A stretch of 64,000 nt of DNA. It comes from DATLLN01 sp963797175. GTDB lineage: Bacteria; Actinomycetota; Thermoleophilia; Gaiellales; JAICJC01. Location of the stretch: assembly GCA_963797175.1 (NCBI GenBank), contig CAWCOL010000007.1:62001-126000 (forward strand). Reading direction: 5' to 3'. The position numbers and the translations under genes were made by a program. The notes under the pieces were generated by a model that did no database searches, was not told where the DNA came from, and saw only the letters and a list, made by a program, of their open reading frames with translations. Positions 16,316 to 25,594 of the stretch are shown piece after piece. Each line of letters starts with the position of its first letter. The first letter of the stretch is position 1.

Positions 16316-17074
16316 TCAGACGAGCGTGACGAGGACGCCGGCGTCGCGGATCGCGTCGAGTGCCTCGGGGTCGCCCTCGCCGTCGGTGATCAGCTCGTCG
16401 ACCCGGTCGAGCTCGCAGATGCGGGCGAAGGCGACCTGGCCGATCTTGGAGCTGTCGGCGACCACGAGCACGCGCAGCGCGCGCTCGATCAGAGCGCGGT
16501 TGCTGTGCGCCTCCACCTCGTGGTGCGTGGTCAGCCCGGCCGCGGCCGAGATGCCGTCCACGCCGACCAGGGCGATGTCGAGGTTGAGGCTGTCCAGCGT
16601 CGCCTCGGCCAGCGGGCCGACCAGCTCGTAGGACTCGCTGCGGGCGACGCCGCCGGTGACGACCAGCTTGAGGTTGGGCCGCACCGCCAGCTCGGAGGCG
16701 ATGCTGAGGGAGTTGGTGACCACGGTGACGCGGCGGCCGTCGGCCAGCTCGCGGGCCACCTCGGTGGTTGTGGTGCCGCCGGTCATCCCGATCGCCGCGC
16801 CGTCGGCCACGCGGGCGGCGGCCTCACGGGCGATCCGCGCCTTCTCCTCCTGGCGGCGGGCGCTGCGGTAGCGCAGCGGCAGCTCGTAGAGCACGCCGTG
16901 GGCGACCGCACCGCCGTGCGTGCGGGCCAGCAGGCGCTGCTCCTCGAGCAGCACGAGGTCGCGGCGGACGGTCGCCGGCGACACGCCCAGCTCGTCGGCC
17001 AGGTCGGTGACGCCGACCGAGCCGCTCGCCGAGAGCGACTCGACGATCCGGCTGAGACGATCGGATTGGCGCAT
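16316..17074 (-). CDS. DeoR/GlpR family transcriptional repressor
   Basis: The 252-residue regulator has the DeoR N-terminal helix-turn-helix (SVGVTDLADELGVSPATVRR, residues ~19-38) and a C-terminal DeoRC sugar-phosphate sensor domain of the ISOCOT fold (GMTGGTTTTEVARELADG, VVTNSLSIASEL, VADSSKIG). Such proteins are released from DNA by a phosphorylated sugar. It lies between melA-cupin and the divergent SIS/ABC operon and is likely the local repressor of both. ATG 17074 is preceded by TACACT 7 nt upstream on the minus strand, so the mRNA is probably leaderless. Confidence 0.9.
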   Translation of the reverse strand: MRQSDRLSRIVESLSASGSVGVTDLADELGVSPATVRRDLVLLEEQRLLARTHGGAVAHGVLYELPLRYRSARRQEEKARIAREAAARVADGAAIGMTGGTTTTEVARELADGRRVTVVTNSLSIASELAVRPNLKLVVTGGVARSESYELVGPLAEATLDSLNLDIALVGVDGISAAAGLTTHHEVEAHSNRALIERALRVLVVADSSKIGQVAFARICELDRVDELITDGEGDPEALDAIRDAGVLVTLV

Positions 17075-17081
17075 CCCGCCA

Positions 17082-17140
17082 AGTGTACCGCCCGTTTCGG
17101 CGCGAACCACGTTGCTTTCTGATCGATTCTGTCCTAAAGT
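17082..17140. promoter_or_regulatory. Divergent promoters and operator region between deoR-type and SIS genes
   Basis: The minus strand carries TACACT (17087-17082), 7 nt before the regulator ATG. The plus strand carries TTGCTT (17112-17117), a 17-nt spacer and TAAAGT (17135-17140), 8 nt before ATG 17149. Between them TTCG-GCG-CGAA (17096-17106) is a small palindrome that could be an operator shared by both promoters. Confidence 0.5.
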
Positions 17141-17148
17141 CGCCCGAT

Positions 17149-18024
17149 ATGAGCGCGATAGAGCAAGAGATCGCCAGCCAGCCGACGGTCTGGGCGCAGG
17201 CGGCCGCGCAGGCAACGGCACAGGAGGCGCTGCTGCCCCAGCACGGCAGCCGGTTGCTCGTGATCGGCTGCGGCACCTCGCTCTACATGGCGCAGGCGTT
17301 CGCCCACGCCCGCGAGAGCGCGGGACTGGGTGAGACCGACGCCTTCCCCGCCTCCGAGCTGCCGGCCGGCCGGCACTACGACTCGGTGCTCGCGATCTCG
17401 CGCTCGGGCACGACGACCGAGGTGCTGGAGGCGCTGACGGCGCTCGAGCCCGTCGAACGCACGCTGCTCACCGCCGTGCCCGACTCGCCCCTCGCTGCCG
17501 CGGCCACGCGCACCATCGCCCTGCCCTTCGCCGACGAGCGGTCGGTCGTCCAGACCCGGTTCGCGACCTCCGCGCTGGTGCTGCTGCGGCGCCACCTGGG
17601 CTGGAGCCCGGACGCCAGCATCGCGGCCGCCACGCGCGTGATCGCGGCGCCGCCCCCGGCCGACCCCGACCGGTTCGACCGGTTCTGCTTCCTCGGCCAC
17701 GGCTGGACGGTCGGCCTGGCCCACGAGGCCGCCCTGAAGATGCGCGAGGCGGCGCTCGCCTGGAGCGAGTCCTACCCCGCCCGCGAGTACCGACACGGCC
17801 CCATCTCGCTGGCCGACCCGAAGACCGCAGTCTGGCTGTTCGGCACGCCCGACCCCGCTCTGGTGGCCGACGTCGCCCGCACCGGCGCGACCGTCGTTCA
17901 CGAACCCTCCGACCCGCTTGCCCTGCTGGTGGCGGCGCAGCGCACGGCTGTCGCCGTGGCCACCGCCCGCGGGCTCGACCCTGACGCCCCCCGCAACCTG
18001 ACCCGATCGGTGGTGCTCTCATGA
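17149..18024 (+). CDS. SIS domain sugar isomerase/deaminase, AgaS/GlmS-C type
   Basis: The 291-residue protein contains two SIS domains like the C-terminal half of GlmS: GCGTSLYMAQAF, the phosphate-binding SRSGTTTEV motif, and the second domain with GHGWTVGLAHEAALKMREA and EYRHGPISL. Proteins of this group act as amino-sugar-phosphate deaminase/isomerases or fructosamine-phosphate deglycases. It leads an operon with a sugar ABC transporter (ATGA overlap), so it probably processes the imported, phosphorylated sugar. Which substrate is used, for example galactosamine or a glycated amine, is undecided. Confidence 0.84.
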   Translation: MSAIEQEIASQPTVWAQAAAQATAQEALLPQHGSRLLVIGCGTSLYMAQAFAHARESAGLGETDAFPASELPAGRHYDSVLAISRSGTTTEVLEALTALEPVERTLLTAVPDSPLAAAATRTIALPFADERSVVQTRFATSALVLLRRHLGWSPDASIAAATRVIAAPPPADPDRFDRFCFLGHGWTVGLAHEAALKMREAALAWSESYPAREYRHGPISLADPKTAVWLFGTPDPALVADVARTGATVVHEPSDPLALLVAAQRTAVAVATARGLDPDAPRNLTRSVVLS

Positions 18025-19292
18025 GACGACTCCTCATCCCGCTCGTGCTCGCCCTCGTGGCACTGACCGCCGGCTGCGGCAGCTCCAGCGGCGGCTCCAG
18101 CTCCGGCCCGGTCAAGATCGTGATGTGGCACGGGTTCGAGGACGTCGAGGCGAAGGCGATCAAGACCGAGGTGGCGAAGTTCAACGCCACGCACAAGGAC
18201 ATCCACGTCGATCTCCAGTACGGCGGCAACACCGACTACGCGCTGCGCAAGGTGCTGGTCGCCATCCGCGCCGGCTCCTACCCCGACATCGACTACCTGT
18301 ACGGCTCGTGGGCGGCGAACATCGCCGGCAGCCCCAAGACGGTCGATCTCACCCCGTTGATCAAGGACGACCCGTCGGTCAACTGGAACGACTTCTGGCC
18401 GGCCGAGCGCAACGCCGTGCAGGTGGGGTCGAAGATCATCGGCGTGCCGTCGCTGGTGGACAACCTGGCGCTGGTCTACAACAAGAAGCTGTTCGACCAG
18501 GCGCACGTGCCGTATCCGACCGCGGACTGGACGTGGGCCGACTTCCGCGCCGCCGCCCAGAAGCTGACCGACTCGGCAACCAAGCAGTTCGGCTGGGCGT
18601 ACATCGCCGACGGCGGGGAGGACACGGTCTGGCGGTTCGACGCGCTGCTCTGGCAGGGCGGCGGGGACATCCTCAACTCGGACAACACCAAGGCGGAGTT
18701 CAACTCGGACGCCGGCGTCCAGGCGGCGACCCTGCTCCAGCAGATGGCCGTCCAGGACAAGTCCGTCTACCTTGACAACGGCAATGGCAACTACGCCAAC
18801 CTGTTCAACTCGGGCAAGATCGCGATGCTCTTCACCGGTCCGTGGGACCTGTCGAGCTTCCCGGACGTGAACTACGGCATCCAGATCCTGCCGGCCAACC
18901 AGACCCACGCCACCATCTCCGGGCCTGACCAGTGGGTGATGTTCGACAACGGCGACGCGCGCAAGAAGGCCGCGTGGACGTTCCTCAAGTGGTTCACCTC
19001 GGCGCAGGAGCACATGAAGTTCGCGATCGCGACGGGCGACCTGCCGATCCGCGCATCCGAGCCCTCGCTGCCCGACTACCACCAGTACACGACGAAGTAC
19101 CCGGGCATCGAGACGTTCGTCAAGAACGAGGCGAACGCGACCAAGGCGCGGCCCGTGATCCCCAACTACGACGCGGTGTCGGAGGCGATGGGCCAGGCGA
19201 TCCAGGCGGTGCTGCTGGGCAAGGCAGACCCGAAGCAGGCGCTCGATGACGCCGCCCAGCAGGTGGACACCATCCTGGCCTCCGGGCAGTGA
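18021..19292 (+). CDS. Sugar ABC transporter substrate-binding lipoprotein
   Basis: The 423-residue extracellular solute-binding protein (family 1) starts with a lipoprotein signal (lipobox LTAGC) followed by a Gly/Ser linker. Family features include VKIVMWHGFED, the domain hinge SLVDNLALVYNKKLFD and GKIAMLFTGPWDLSSF. It captures an oligosaccharide or sugar outside the cell for the two downstream permeases. The 4-bp overlaps on both sides place it firmly in the SIS operon. Confidence 0.92.
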   Translation: MRRLLIPLVLALVALTAGCGSSSGGSSSGPVKIVMWHGFEDVEAKAIKTEVAKFNATHKDIHVDLQYGGNTDYALRKVLVAIRAGSYPDIDYLYGSWAANIAGSPKTVDLTPLIKDDPSVNWNDFWPAERNAVQVGSKIIGVPSLVDNLALVYNKKLFDQAHVPYPTADWTWADFRAAAQKLTDSATKQFGWAYIADGGEDTVWRFDALLWQGGGDILNSDNTKAEFNSDAGVQAATLLQQMAVQDKSVYLDNGNGNYANLFNSGKIAMLFTGPWDLSSFPDVNYGIQILPANQTHATISGPDQWVMFDNGDARKKAAWTFLKWFTSAQEHMKFAIATGDLPIRASEPSLPDYHQYTTKYPGIETFVKNEANATKARPVIPNYDAVSEAMGQAIQAVLLGKADPKQALDDAAQQVDTILASGQ

Positions 19293-20173
19293 TCGCAAGG
19301 GCGCTCCGTTCGGAGCACACGGCGGGCTGGCTCTTCGTCGGCCCGGCCGTGCTCCTGATCGGCATCTTCGGCATCCTGCCGATCGGCTGGTCGCTGCTGT
19401 TGTCTTTCCAAAAGAACGATCTGCTCGCGCCGCCGACCTGGATCGGCCTGGACAACTACCGGACGCTGCGCCACGACCCACTGTTCGCCGACGCGATCAA
19501 GCGGACGATCCTCTACACGGCGATGTTCGTCCCGCTCTCGGTGGGCGGCGCGCTGGCGATCGCGCTGGCGCTGGACGCGCCGATGCGGCTCAGCAAGTTC
19601 TACCGCACCGCCGTGTTCATCCCGGTGGCAACGTCCACGGTCGCGACGGGGATCATCTTCAACTGGCTGCTCGAGCCGAACTTCGGCGTCGTCAACTACC
19701 TGCTGGGCAAGGTCGGGATCGGCCCGGAGGGCTTCTTCCAGGATCCCGACCAGGCGCTCTACTCGATCGTCGCGATGACTGTCTGGGGCTGGCTCGGCTT
19801 CGACGTGATCATCTACCTGGCGGCGCTCCAGAACGTCCCCGGTGAGCTGATCGAGGCGGCGCGCATCGACGGCGCCGGCCGGTGGGCGACGTTCCGGCAC
19901 GTCGTCTGGCCGCTGATCGGGCCGGCCACGCTGTTCCTGGTGGTGTGGTCGACGATCAACGCGCTCCAGGTGTTCGACGAGATCTACGTGACGACGCACG
20001 GCGGGCCGCTGCGCGCCACCACGGTGGTCGTCTACTACCTCTACGACCAGGCGTTCAACCTGTTCCACGGCGGCTACGGCGCGGCGATCGCCTACGTGCT
20101 CTTCCTGGCCACGCTGGTGATCTCGGTGATCGAGCTGTGGTACGGCAACCGGCGGGTGCACTACAGCTCATGA
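19289..20173 (+). CDS. Sugar ABC transporter permease, UgpA/MalF type
   Basis: The 294-residue permease has six predicted membrane helices and the EAA loop LIEAARIDGAGRWATFRHVV (family: EAAxxDGAxxxxxFxxixlP). It begins at GTG 19289, overlapping the lipoprotein stop as GTGA, and overlaps the next permease by 4 bp. Together they form the heterodimeric channel of a CUT1-type carbohydrate importer. Confidence 0.92.
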   Translation: MIARALRSEHTAGWLFVGPAVLLIGIFGILPIGWSLLLSFQKNDLLAPPTWIGLDNYRTLRHDPLFADAIKRTILYTAMFVPLSVGGALAIALALDAPMRLSKFYRTAVFIPVATSTVATGIIFNWLLEPNFGVVNYLLGKVGIGPEGFFQDPDQALYSIVAMTVWGWLGFDVIIYLAALQNVPGELIEAARIDGAGRWATFRHVVWPLIGPATLFLVVWSTINALQVFDEIYVTTHGGPLRATTVVVYYLYDQAFNLFHGGYGAAIAYVLFLATLVISVIELWYGNRRVHYSS

Positions 20174-20991
20174 GGCTGCGACTGCCCTTCAGCGCGCGCC
20201 ATCTGTTCCTGATGCCGATGGCCCTGCTGATGCTGATCCCGCTTGTCTGGATGGTGATCACGTCGATCCAGACCCCTGCGGAGGCGCGCCACTTCCCGCC
20301 GCACCTGATCCCCGAAGGGATCCACTGGCAGAACTATCCGGACGCGATCAACGCGGCGCCGTTCGGCCGGTTCTTCCTGAACAGCGCGATCGTGACGCTC
20401 TGCTCCGTGGCCGGCAACGTCGTCTTCTGCAGCCTCGCCGGCTACGCCTTCGCCCGGCTGCGGTTCTTCGGCCGCGACGTCACGTTCGTCGCGCTGCTGG
20501 CGACGCTGATGGTGCCGTTCCAGGTCGTGATGATCCCGACCTTCCTGATCATCCAGCACCTTCACCTGGCCAACTCGCTGACGGCGCTGATCCTGCCCAA
20601 CCTGGTCACGCCGTTCGGCATCTTCCTGCTCCGCCAGTTCTTCCGCACGCTGCCGATCGAGCTCGAGGAGGCGGCGCGGATCGACGGCTGCACGCGGTTC
20701 GGGGTGCTGTTTAGGATCGTGTTGCCGCTCTCGATGCCCGCTCTGGCAACGGTGGCGATCGTCACGTTCCTGTGGACGTGGAACGACTTCCTGTGGCCGC
20801 TGATCGTGACCACCTCGACCGACCAGAGCACCGTGCAGCTCGGCCTCTCCTACTTCCAGGGGGCGCACCAGACGCAGTGGACGCTGCTGATGGCGGGCAA
20901 CGTGATGAGCCTGGCGCCGATGCTGATCGTCTTCATCGTCGCCCAGCGGTGGTTCGTCCGCTCGATCGCCACGGCCGGGGTCACGGGGTAG
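20170..20991 (+). CDS. Sugar ABC transporter permease, UgpE/MalG type
   Basis: The 273-residue partner permease has an N-terminal membrane helix, the MalG-like periplasmic segment EGIHWQNYPDAI, and the EAA loop ELEEAARIDGCTRFGVLFRI near residue 180. It starts at ATG 20170 within the stop of the first permease. The ATPase gene begins 4 bp after it. Confidence 0.92.
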   Translation: MRLRLPFSARHLFLMPMALLMLIPLVWMVITSIQTPAEARHFPPHLIPEGIHWQNYPDAINAAPFGRFFLNSAIVTLCSVAGNVVFCSLAGYAFARLRFFGRDVTFVALLATLMVPFQVVMIPTFLIIQHLHLANSLTALILPNLVTPFGIFLLRQFFRTLPIELEEAARIDGCTRFGVLFRIVLPLSMPALATVAIVTFLWTWNDFLWPLIVTTSTDQSTVQLGLSYFQGAHQTQWTLLMAGNVMSLAPMLIVFIVAQRWFVRSIATAGVTG

Positions 20992-20995
20992 CGCG

Positions 20996-22038
<1,043 letters not shown>

Positions 22039-22039
<1 letters not shown>

Positions 22040-22051
22040 GGGACCGTCCCC
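22039..22051. terminator. Short GGGGAC-C-GTCCCC palindrome after the sugar ABC operon
   Basis: A 6-bp perfect stem begins in the stop codon of the ATPase gene. There is no T-run, so it may be a weak Rho-assisted terminator or a member of a short palindromic repeat family; its core resembles the larger inverted repeat at 25127-25178. Confidence 0.35.
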
Positions 22052-22072
22052 GCGACGACCAGCTCGCAGCGC

Positions 22073-22411
22073 TCAGACGCTCGGGTCGGGCAGGAACTCC
22101 CGCACCTCCTGCGTACAGCGACAGGCGACGGCGAACTTGGCAGCCCACTCGAGCGCCTGCTCACGTGAGGGCACGTCGACGACCGCGAACCCGCCGATCA
22201 CCTCCTTGGTCTCCGGGTACGGGCCGTCGGTGACCGTCCCGTCGGTTGCCACGACGCTCGCCCTCTGGCTCTCGAGTCCGCCGCCGAAGACCCACGCGCC
22301 CGCGTCCTTGGCCTCATCGACCACCGCGTGCGCGGCCTTCGACACGTCGGGCAGGTCCTCCTCGGGGAAGGTCATCCAGCCGTCATCGAACGAGATCAGG
22401 TACAGCGCCAT
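22073..22411 (-). CDS. YCII/DGPF-domain protein
   Basis: The 112-residue protein has the dimeric alpha/beta-barrel YCII fold with the TDGPYPETKEVIGGFAVVDV motif that gives the DGPF family its name. An excellent SD (GGAGG) precedes ATG 22411. DGPF proteins often sit beside ECF sigma factors, but none is present here. Function is unknown; a small catalytic or sensing role is assumed for the family. The 93-bp gap upstream holds a GGCGGCC-TCCTCC-GGCCGCC hairpin (22430-22449). Confidence 0.82.
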   Translation of the reverse strand: MALYLISFDDGWMTFPEEDLPDVSKAAHAVVDEAKDAGAWVFGGGLESQRASVVATDGTVTDGPYPETKEVIGGFAVVDVPSREQALEWAAKFAVACRCTQEVREFLPDPSV

Positions 22412-22504
22412 CCCAGTCCTCCTTGTCCCGGCGGCCTCCTCCGGCCGCCTCTCACCTGTTCTACGAACGCCCTGCCTCGGATCCGACACCTCGCCCGATG
22501 CAGT

Positions 22505-23389
22505 TCAGCCCGCGGCGACGACGGCCCGCCCTGCCAGCTCCTCCGCCCGCGCTCGCTCGAACACGGCCGGCCCCGGCACCTCCGCGTTCGCGGCACCCGC
22601 ACCCGCCGCCAGGCGCAGCGCCCCGTCCAGCGGCTGGCCGCGATCGAGCGCGACGACCAGGCCGGCCAGGAAGGCGTCGCCACTGCCCACCGGGTAGGGG
22701 CCGCGGACGTCGAGCGTGACCCGCCAGGCACCGCCGCCGGCGTCGACGGCGATCGCGCCGTCCGCCCCGAGCGTGACCACGGCGGCGCCGCCGGCGCCCT
22801 CGGCGAGCACGCGGGCGGCGCGGAGCGGATCGGCCACGCCGGTCAGCCCGGCCGCCTCCTCCGCGTTCACCTTGACCAGCGCCGGGCGCGCCTCGACCCC
22901 GGCCTCGCTGCTGTCGAACGCGGTGCGGGCCCGGCCGATCAGCCGGAGATAGCCGTCCGCGGGCGCCCCCGGCGGGAGCGAGCCCGAGATCGTCATCCAC
23001 TCGGCTGAGGCAGCCAGCCGCGACACCGCAGCGGCGAACTCCGCCCAGGCCGCCGCCTCCACCGGCTCGCCGTGCTCGTAGAACTCGGTCAGCGGCTCGC
23101 CGTCCGGCGCGACCGACAGCGAGCTCCGCGTCTCGCCCGCCGTCCACACCGCCTCCAGCCGGACGCCGTCCTCGACCAGCCGCTCGGCGACGAACCGCCC
23201 GGCATGCCCGGCGAGCAGCGCCACGGCGGCGACCTCCGCGCCCAACCGGACGGCGGAGCGGGCGACGTTCAGTCCCTTGCCGCCGGGCACCGCAACCAGC
23301 TCGCTGGGCCGGTGGATCGTGCCCGGCGCGAGGCGATCGACCCGGAACAGGCGGTCGATCGACGGATTCGCGGCGACGCAGAGGATCAC
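22505..23389 (-). CDS. PfkB-family sugar-phosphate kinase (1-phosphofructokinase / tagatose-6-phosphate kinase type)
   Basis: The 294-residue ribokinase-fold protein starts ILCVAANPSIDR, has the substrate-site signature PGGKGLNVARS and the ATP/anion-hole motif PVGSGDAFLAG with the catalytic Asp. These are features of FruK/LacC. It overlaps the preceding PfkB gene by 4 bp, so both are expressed together. With the galactosidase and SIS genes upstream it may phosphorylate tagatose-6-phosphate, but no tagatose-bisphosphate aldolase is seen in the window. Confidence 0.85.
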   Translation of the reverse strand: MILCVAANPSIDRLFRVDRLAPGTIHRPSELVAVPGGKGLNVARSAVRLGAEVAAVALLAGHAGRFVAERLVEDGVRLEAVWTAGETRSSLSVAPDGEPLTEFYEHGEPVEAAAWAEFAAAVSRLAASAEWMTISGSLPPGAPADGYLRLIGRARTAFDSSEAGVEARPALVKVNAEEAAGLTGVADPLRAARVLAEGAGGAAVVTLGADGAIAVDAGGGAWRVTLDVRGPYPVGSGDAFLAGLVVALDRGQPLDGALRLAAGAGAANAEVPGPAVFERARAEELAGRAVVAAG

Positions 23390-24264
23390 AGCAGCGCCCG
23401 AGCCTGATCGAGCGTCGGCTGTCCGGCGGTGCCGCCCATCGCGCGCGTCGAGAGCGCGCCGCAGGCGCAGGCGAGGCGCAGCGAGTGCTCGAGCCCCTCA
23501 CCGGCCAGCCGCGCCGCCAGGAAGCCCGCATCGAAGCTGTCGCCCGCACCGGTGGCGTCCACCGAGTCCACGCTGAACGCGGGCACGCGCAGCTCGCCGT
23601 CCGCCCACCGCACCGCCGCGCCCCGCTCGCCCATCTTGACCACGACCAGCGGGCACCCAGCGGGCCGCAGCGCGCGCTCCTCGTCCTCGTTCACGAACAG
23701 GATGTCGATCGCCGGGAGCAGCTCGCGCAGCCCGCCGCCCCACGCGCCGGTGGCGTCGCCCTGGGGGTCGATCGAGATCCCGGCGCCGGCCGTTCGCGCG
23801 ACCGCCAGCAGCCGGGGCAGGTCGGGCCGCAGCCGGTCGAGCAGGTAGTACGAGCCGACGTGGACGTGGCGCGCGCCCGCCAGGAGCCCCTCGCTGAGGT
23901 GCTCGGCGGCGAGCGTGCGGATCGTCCCCGACGCCGTCAGCATCGCCCGGTCGCCGCCGTCGATCAGCGCCACGGTCAGGCCGGTGGGGACGGCCGGATC
24001 GACGGCGCATCCGGTCACGTCGACGCCCCGCTCCGCCAGCGAGTCGAGCATGAACCGGCCGAACAGGTCGTCGCCGACGACGGCGGCCATCCCCGTCGCC
24101 AGCCCCAGCCGGGCCGCCCCGCAGGCGGTGATCGCAGCCGACCCGCCGACCACCAGCCGCGCGTCGCCGACCACCTTCTCGCGCTGGCCGAATGCGGGGA
24201 CGACGTCACCCCCGCTGACCAGCAGATCGGGGTTGCAGTCACCGATGACGAGCAGGTCGAGCAC
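23386..24264 (-). CDS. PfkB-family carbohydrate kinase
   Basis: The 292-residue ribokinase-fold kinase begins VLDLLVIGDCNPDLLVSGG, carries VGGSAAITACGAARLG for sugar binding and DATGAGDSFDAGFLA with the catalytic Asp. It is more like sugar/nucleoside kinases than FruK and likely phosphorylates a free sugar. The GTG 24264 start is set by TAGGGT 7 nt upstream on the minus strand. It heads a two-kinase operon divergent from the CHAP-like gene. Confidence 0.84.
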   Translation of the reverse strand: MLDLLVIGDCNPDLLVSGGDVVPAFGQREKVVGDARLVVGGSAAITACGAARLGLATGMAAVVGDDLFGRFMLDSLAERGVDVTGCAVDPAVPTGLTVALIDGGDRAMLTASGTIRTLAAEHLSEGLLAGARHVHVGSYYLLDRLRPDLPRLLAVARTAGAGISIDPQGDATGAWGGGLRELLPAIDILFVNEDEERALRPAGCPLVVVKMGERGAAVRWADGELRVPAFSVDSVDATGAGDSFDAGFLAARLAGEGLEHSLRLACACGALSTRAMGGTAGQPTLDQARALL

Positions 24265-24271
24265 GGGCGCA

Positions 24272-24294
24272 ACCCTACCGGGGGACGGTAGGAT
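24272..24294. promoter_or_regulatory. Closely spaced divergent -10 elements
   Basis: Minus-strand TAGGGT (24277-24272) is 7 nt from the kinase GTG; plus-strand TAGGAT (24289-24294) is 8 nt from ATG 24303. Only 11 bp separate the two boxes, so the two polymerases cannot bind at once. Confidence 0.5.
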
Positions 24295-24302
24295 GCCGGG
24301 CG

Positions 24303-25073
24303 ATGGACATCGCCACCCACGGCGAGGTGCTGCACCTGACGTCGCCGCCCATGCGGAGCGATGCCGTGCGCGTGGCGCAGGAGTTGCTGCGCCACAACGC
24401 CCACGGCACGTTCGAGCCGGGCGATCCGGAGGGCGTGTGGGGCGAGGGCAGCGCCGACGCCACCCGCCGCGCGCAGTACTGGCTGGGCTTCCCGGAGCGC
24501 GACGTGAACGGGATCTTCTCGCCGGAGCTGGCCGAGCTGCTGTCCGGGGCGCGCGAGCTGCCGCCGTCGTGCCGGTCGCTGCGGTCGCGCCGGATCGGCC
24601 GCGCCGATCGCGTGCGGCTGTGGACGGACGCGTTCGACTTCGCGATGTCAGAGCTGGGGTCGGCCGAGCAGCCGCCGGGCTCGAACGAGATCGAGTTCTC
24701 GGCGTGGTACGGCGTGCGCGGGCCGTGGGGCGTGATGTTCGTCGGCTGGTGCTACACCAAGGCCGGCTCACGCGCCTTCTCGCCGGGGCGCCGGTACAGC
24801 TACGCCCCGCACCTGCTGGCCGACGCCCAGCGCTCCGCCAACCGGCTCTCGATCACCCGCCGGCCTCTGCAGGGCGACCTGGTGGTCTACGACCTGGACG
24901 GCGACGGCGTCGCCGACCACGCGGGGATGTTCGACGCCTGGCGCAACGACGAGTGGACGGAGCTGCGCGCCATCGAAGGCGTCTCGTCCTGCTTCGGCGA
25001 GAACGGCGGCGAGGTCATGCTGCGCACCCGCGCCGCCGACCGCGTGCTCGCCTTCGTACACGTGCGCGGCTGA
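24303..25073 (+). CDS. Peptidoglycan-binding / CHAP-like protein with altered active site
   Basis: The 256-residue protein has an N-terminal peptidoglycan-binding-like region (residues ~17-82) and a C-terminal CHAP/NlpC-type domain (~105-255). The segment GSNEIEFSAWYGVRGPW and the later GDLVVYDLDGDGVADHAGMF (candidate His206) match CHAP amidases. However the position of the catalytic Cys (normally WCxxFVSW) reads WGVMFVGW, with Gly143. Unless the nearby Cys150 substitutes, it should be catalytically dead and may act as a wall-binding protein. No signal peptide is visible. It has a leaderless-type promoter. Confidence 0.72.
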   Translation: MDIATHGEVLHLTSPPMRSDAVRVAQELLRHNAHGTFEPGDPEGVWGEGSADATRRAQYWLGFPERDVNGIFSPELAELLSGARELPPSCRSLRSRRIGRADRVRLWTDAFDFAMSELGSAEQPPGSNEIEFSAWYGVRGPWGVMFVGWCYTKAGSRAFSPGRRYSYAPHLLADAQRSANRLSITRRPLQGDLVVYDLDGDGVADHAGMFDAWRNDEWTELRAIEGVSSCFGENGGEVMLRTRAADRVLAFVHVRG

Positions 25074-25126
25074 CCGAGCGGGCCAGATCGCCGCACCCCT
25101 GCAACGATCCGGCCGGCCGGTTCCGC

Positions 25127-25178
25127 TCCTTCGGGACTGTCCCCTGGACCCCCATCCGGGGACAGTCCCTGTGAAGGA
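25127..25178. repeat. Long inverted repeat (REP-like or terminator)
   Basis: GGGACTGTCCCC (25133-25144) and GGGGACAGTCCC (25158-25169) form a perfect 12-bp stem with a 13-nt loop, flanked by outer complementary arms TCCTTC (25127-25132) and GAAGGA (25173-25178). No T-run follows. It lies 53 bp after the CHAP-like gene. Confidence 0.6.
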
Positions 25179-25193
25179 CCCCTTGAGCCGGCG

Positions 25194-25385
25194 TCAGCCG
25201 GCGCTTCGCGGCGCGTTCGGAAAGAGCCGCGCCCCTGGACGGCGCGTGCGGCGCCGCACCGGATCGGTCGTGCTCCGCACCACCGGATCGACCTCCGGCT
25301 CGATCGCACCGGGAAGACCCCGCTCCCGCGCGATCCGGCGAACCATGTCGGCTGCCGTACCGTCCATCAGCTCTCTCTGCGTCAT
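25194..25385 (-). CDS. Small hypothetical protein
   Basis: A 63-codon frame starts at ATG 25385 with GGGAG about 7 nt upstream. The product (MTQRELMDGTAADMVRRIAR at its N-terminus, a basic PVRRRTRRPGARLFP region near the end) is not recognised. A helical N-terminus and basic tail are all that can be said. An upstream in-frame ATG at 25421 exists. It occupies an otherwise gene-free 450-bp stretch and its reality is uncertain. Confidence 0.3.
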   Translation of the reverse strand: MTQRELMDGTAADMVRRIARERGLPGAIEPEVDPVVRSTTDPVRRRTRRPGARLFPNAPRSAG

Positions 25386-25424
25386 CCCTCTGCTCCCTCG
25401 CGACGTCCCATCACTTGTCATCTT

Positions 25425-25480
25425 TGCTTCTGTCTATGGTGATTTTGTGATCAAGATGTTCGATTTCAGGGTGACATGTG
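25425..25480. other. AT-rich intergenic stretch
   Basis: This stretch of about 55 bp is conspicuously AT-richer than the window (TTTGCTTCTGTCTATGG, GATTTTGTGATCAAG). No gene or clear promoter was recognised; it may be a regulatory or nucleoid-protein-binding segment between the small minus-strand frame and the methylase gene. Confidence 0.4.
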
Positions 25481-25512
25481 ATGGACGGATCGGGCAGCGG
25501 CCGGGTTCCCGG

Positions 25513-25518
25513 TAGAGT
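25513..25518 (+). promoter_or_regulatory. -10 element upstream of methylase leader ORF
   Basis: TAGAGT ends 7 nt before ATG 25526, which opens a 22-codon frame rather than the methylase frame. Confidence 0.5.
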
Positions 25519-25525
25519 GCGTCGC

Positions 25526-25594
25526 ATGGGAAGCTTCGTCACGGTGACGGTCCGTGGCCGCGCGCGGGCGCGGCTCCGGCCGGCAGCCCGCTAG
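25526..25594 (+). CDS. Possible Arg-rich leader peptide overlapping the Erm-like gene
   Basis: The ATG at 25526, placed 7 nt after a TAGAGT -10 box, opens a 22-codon frame ending at TAG 25592-25594. Its C-terminal part RGRARARLRPAAR contains several Arg-x-Arg motifs, the type of sequence that stalls macrolide-bound ribosomes in known erm leaders. The methylase GTG at 25554 lies inside it in another frame. The alternative is that a frameshift separates the true N-terminus of the methylase from its body. Confidence 0.4.
   Translation: MGSFVTVTVRGRARARLRPAAR

Noticed and set aside
25171..25515. Plus-strand 114-codon frame in the intergenic stretch
   Set aside because: It starts inside the inverted repeat, has no SD, and its translation is Ser/Arg/Pro-rich without any recognisable pattern.
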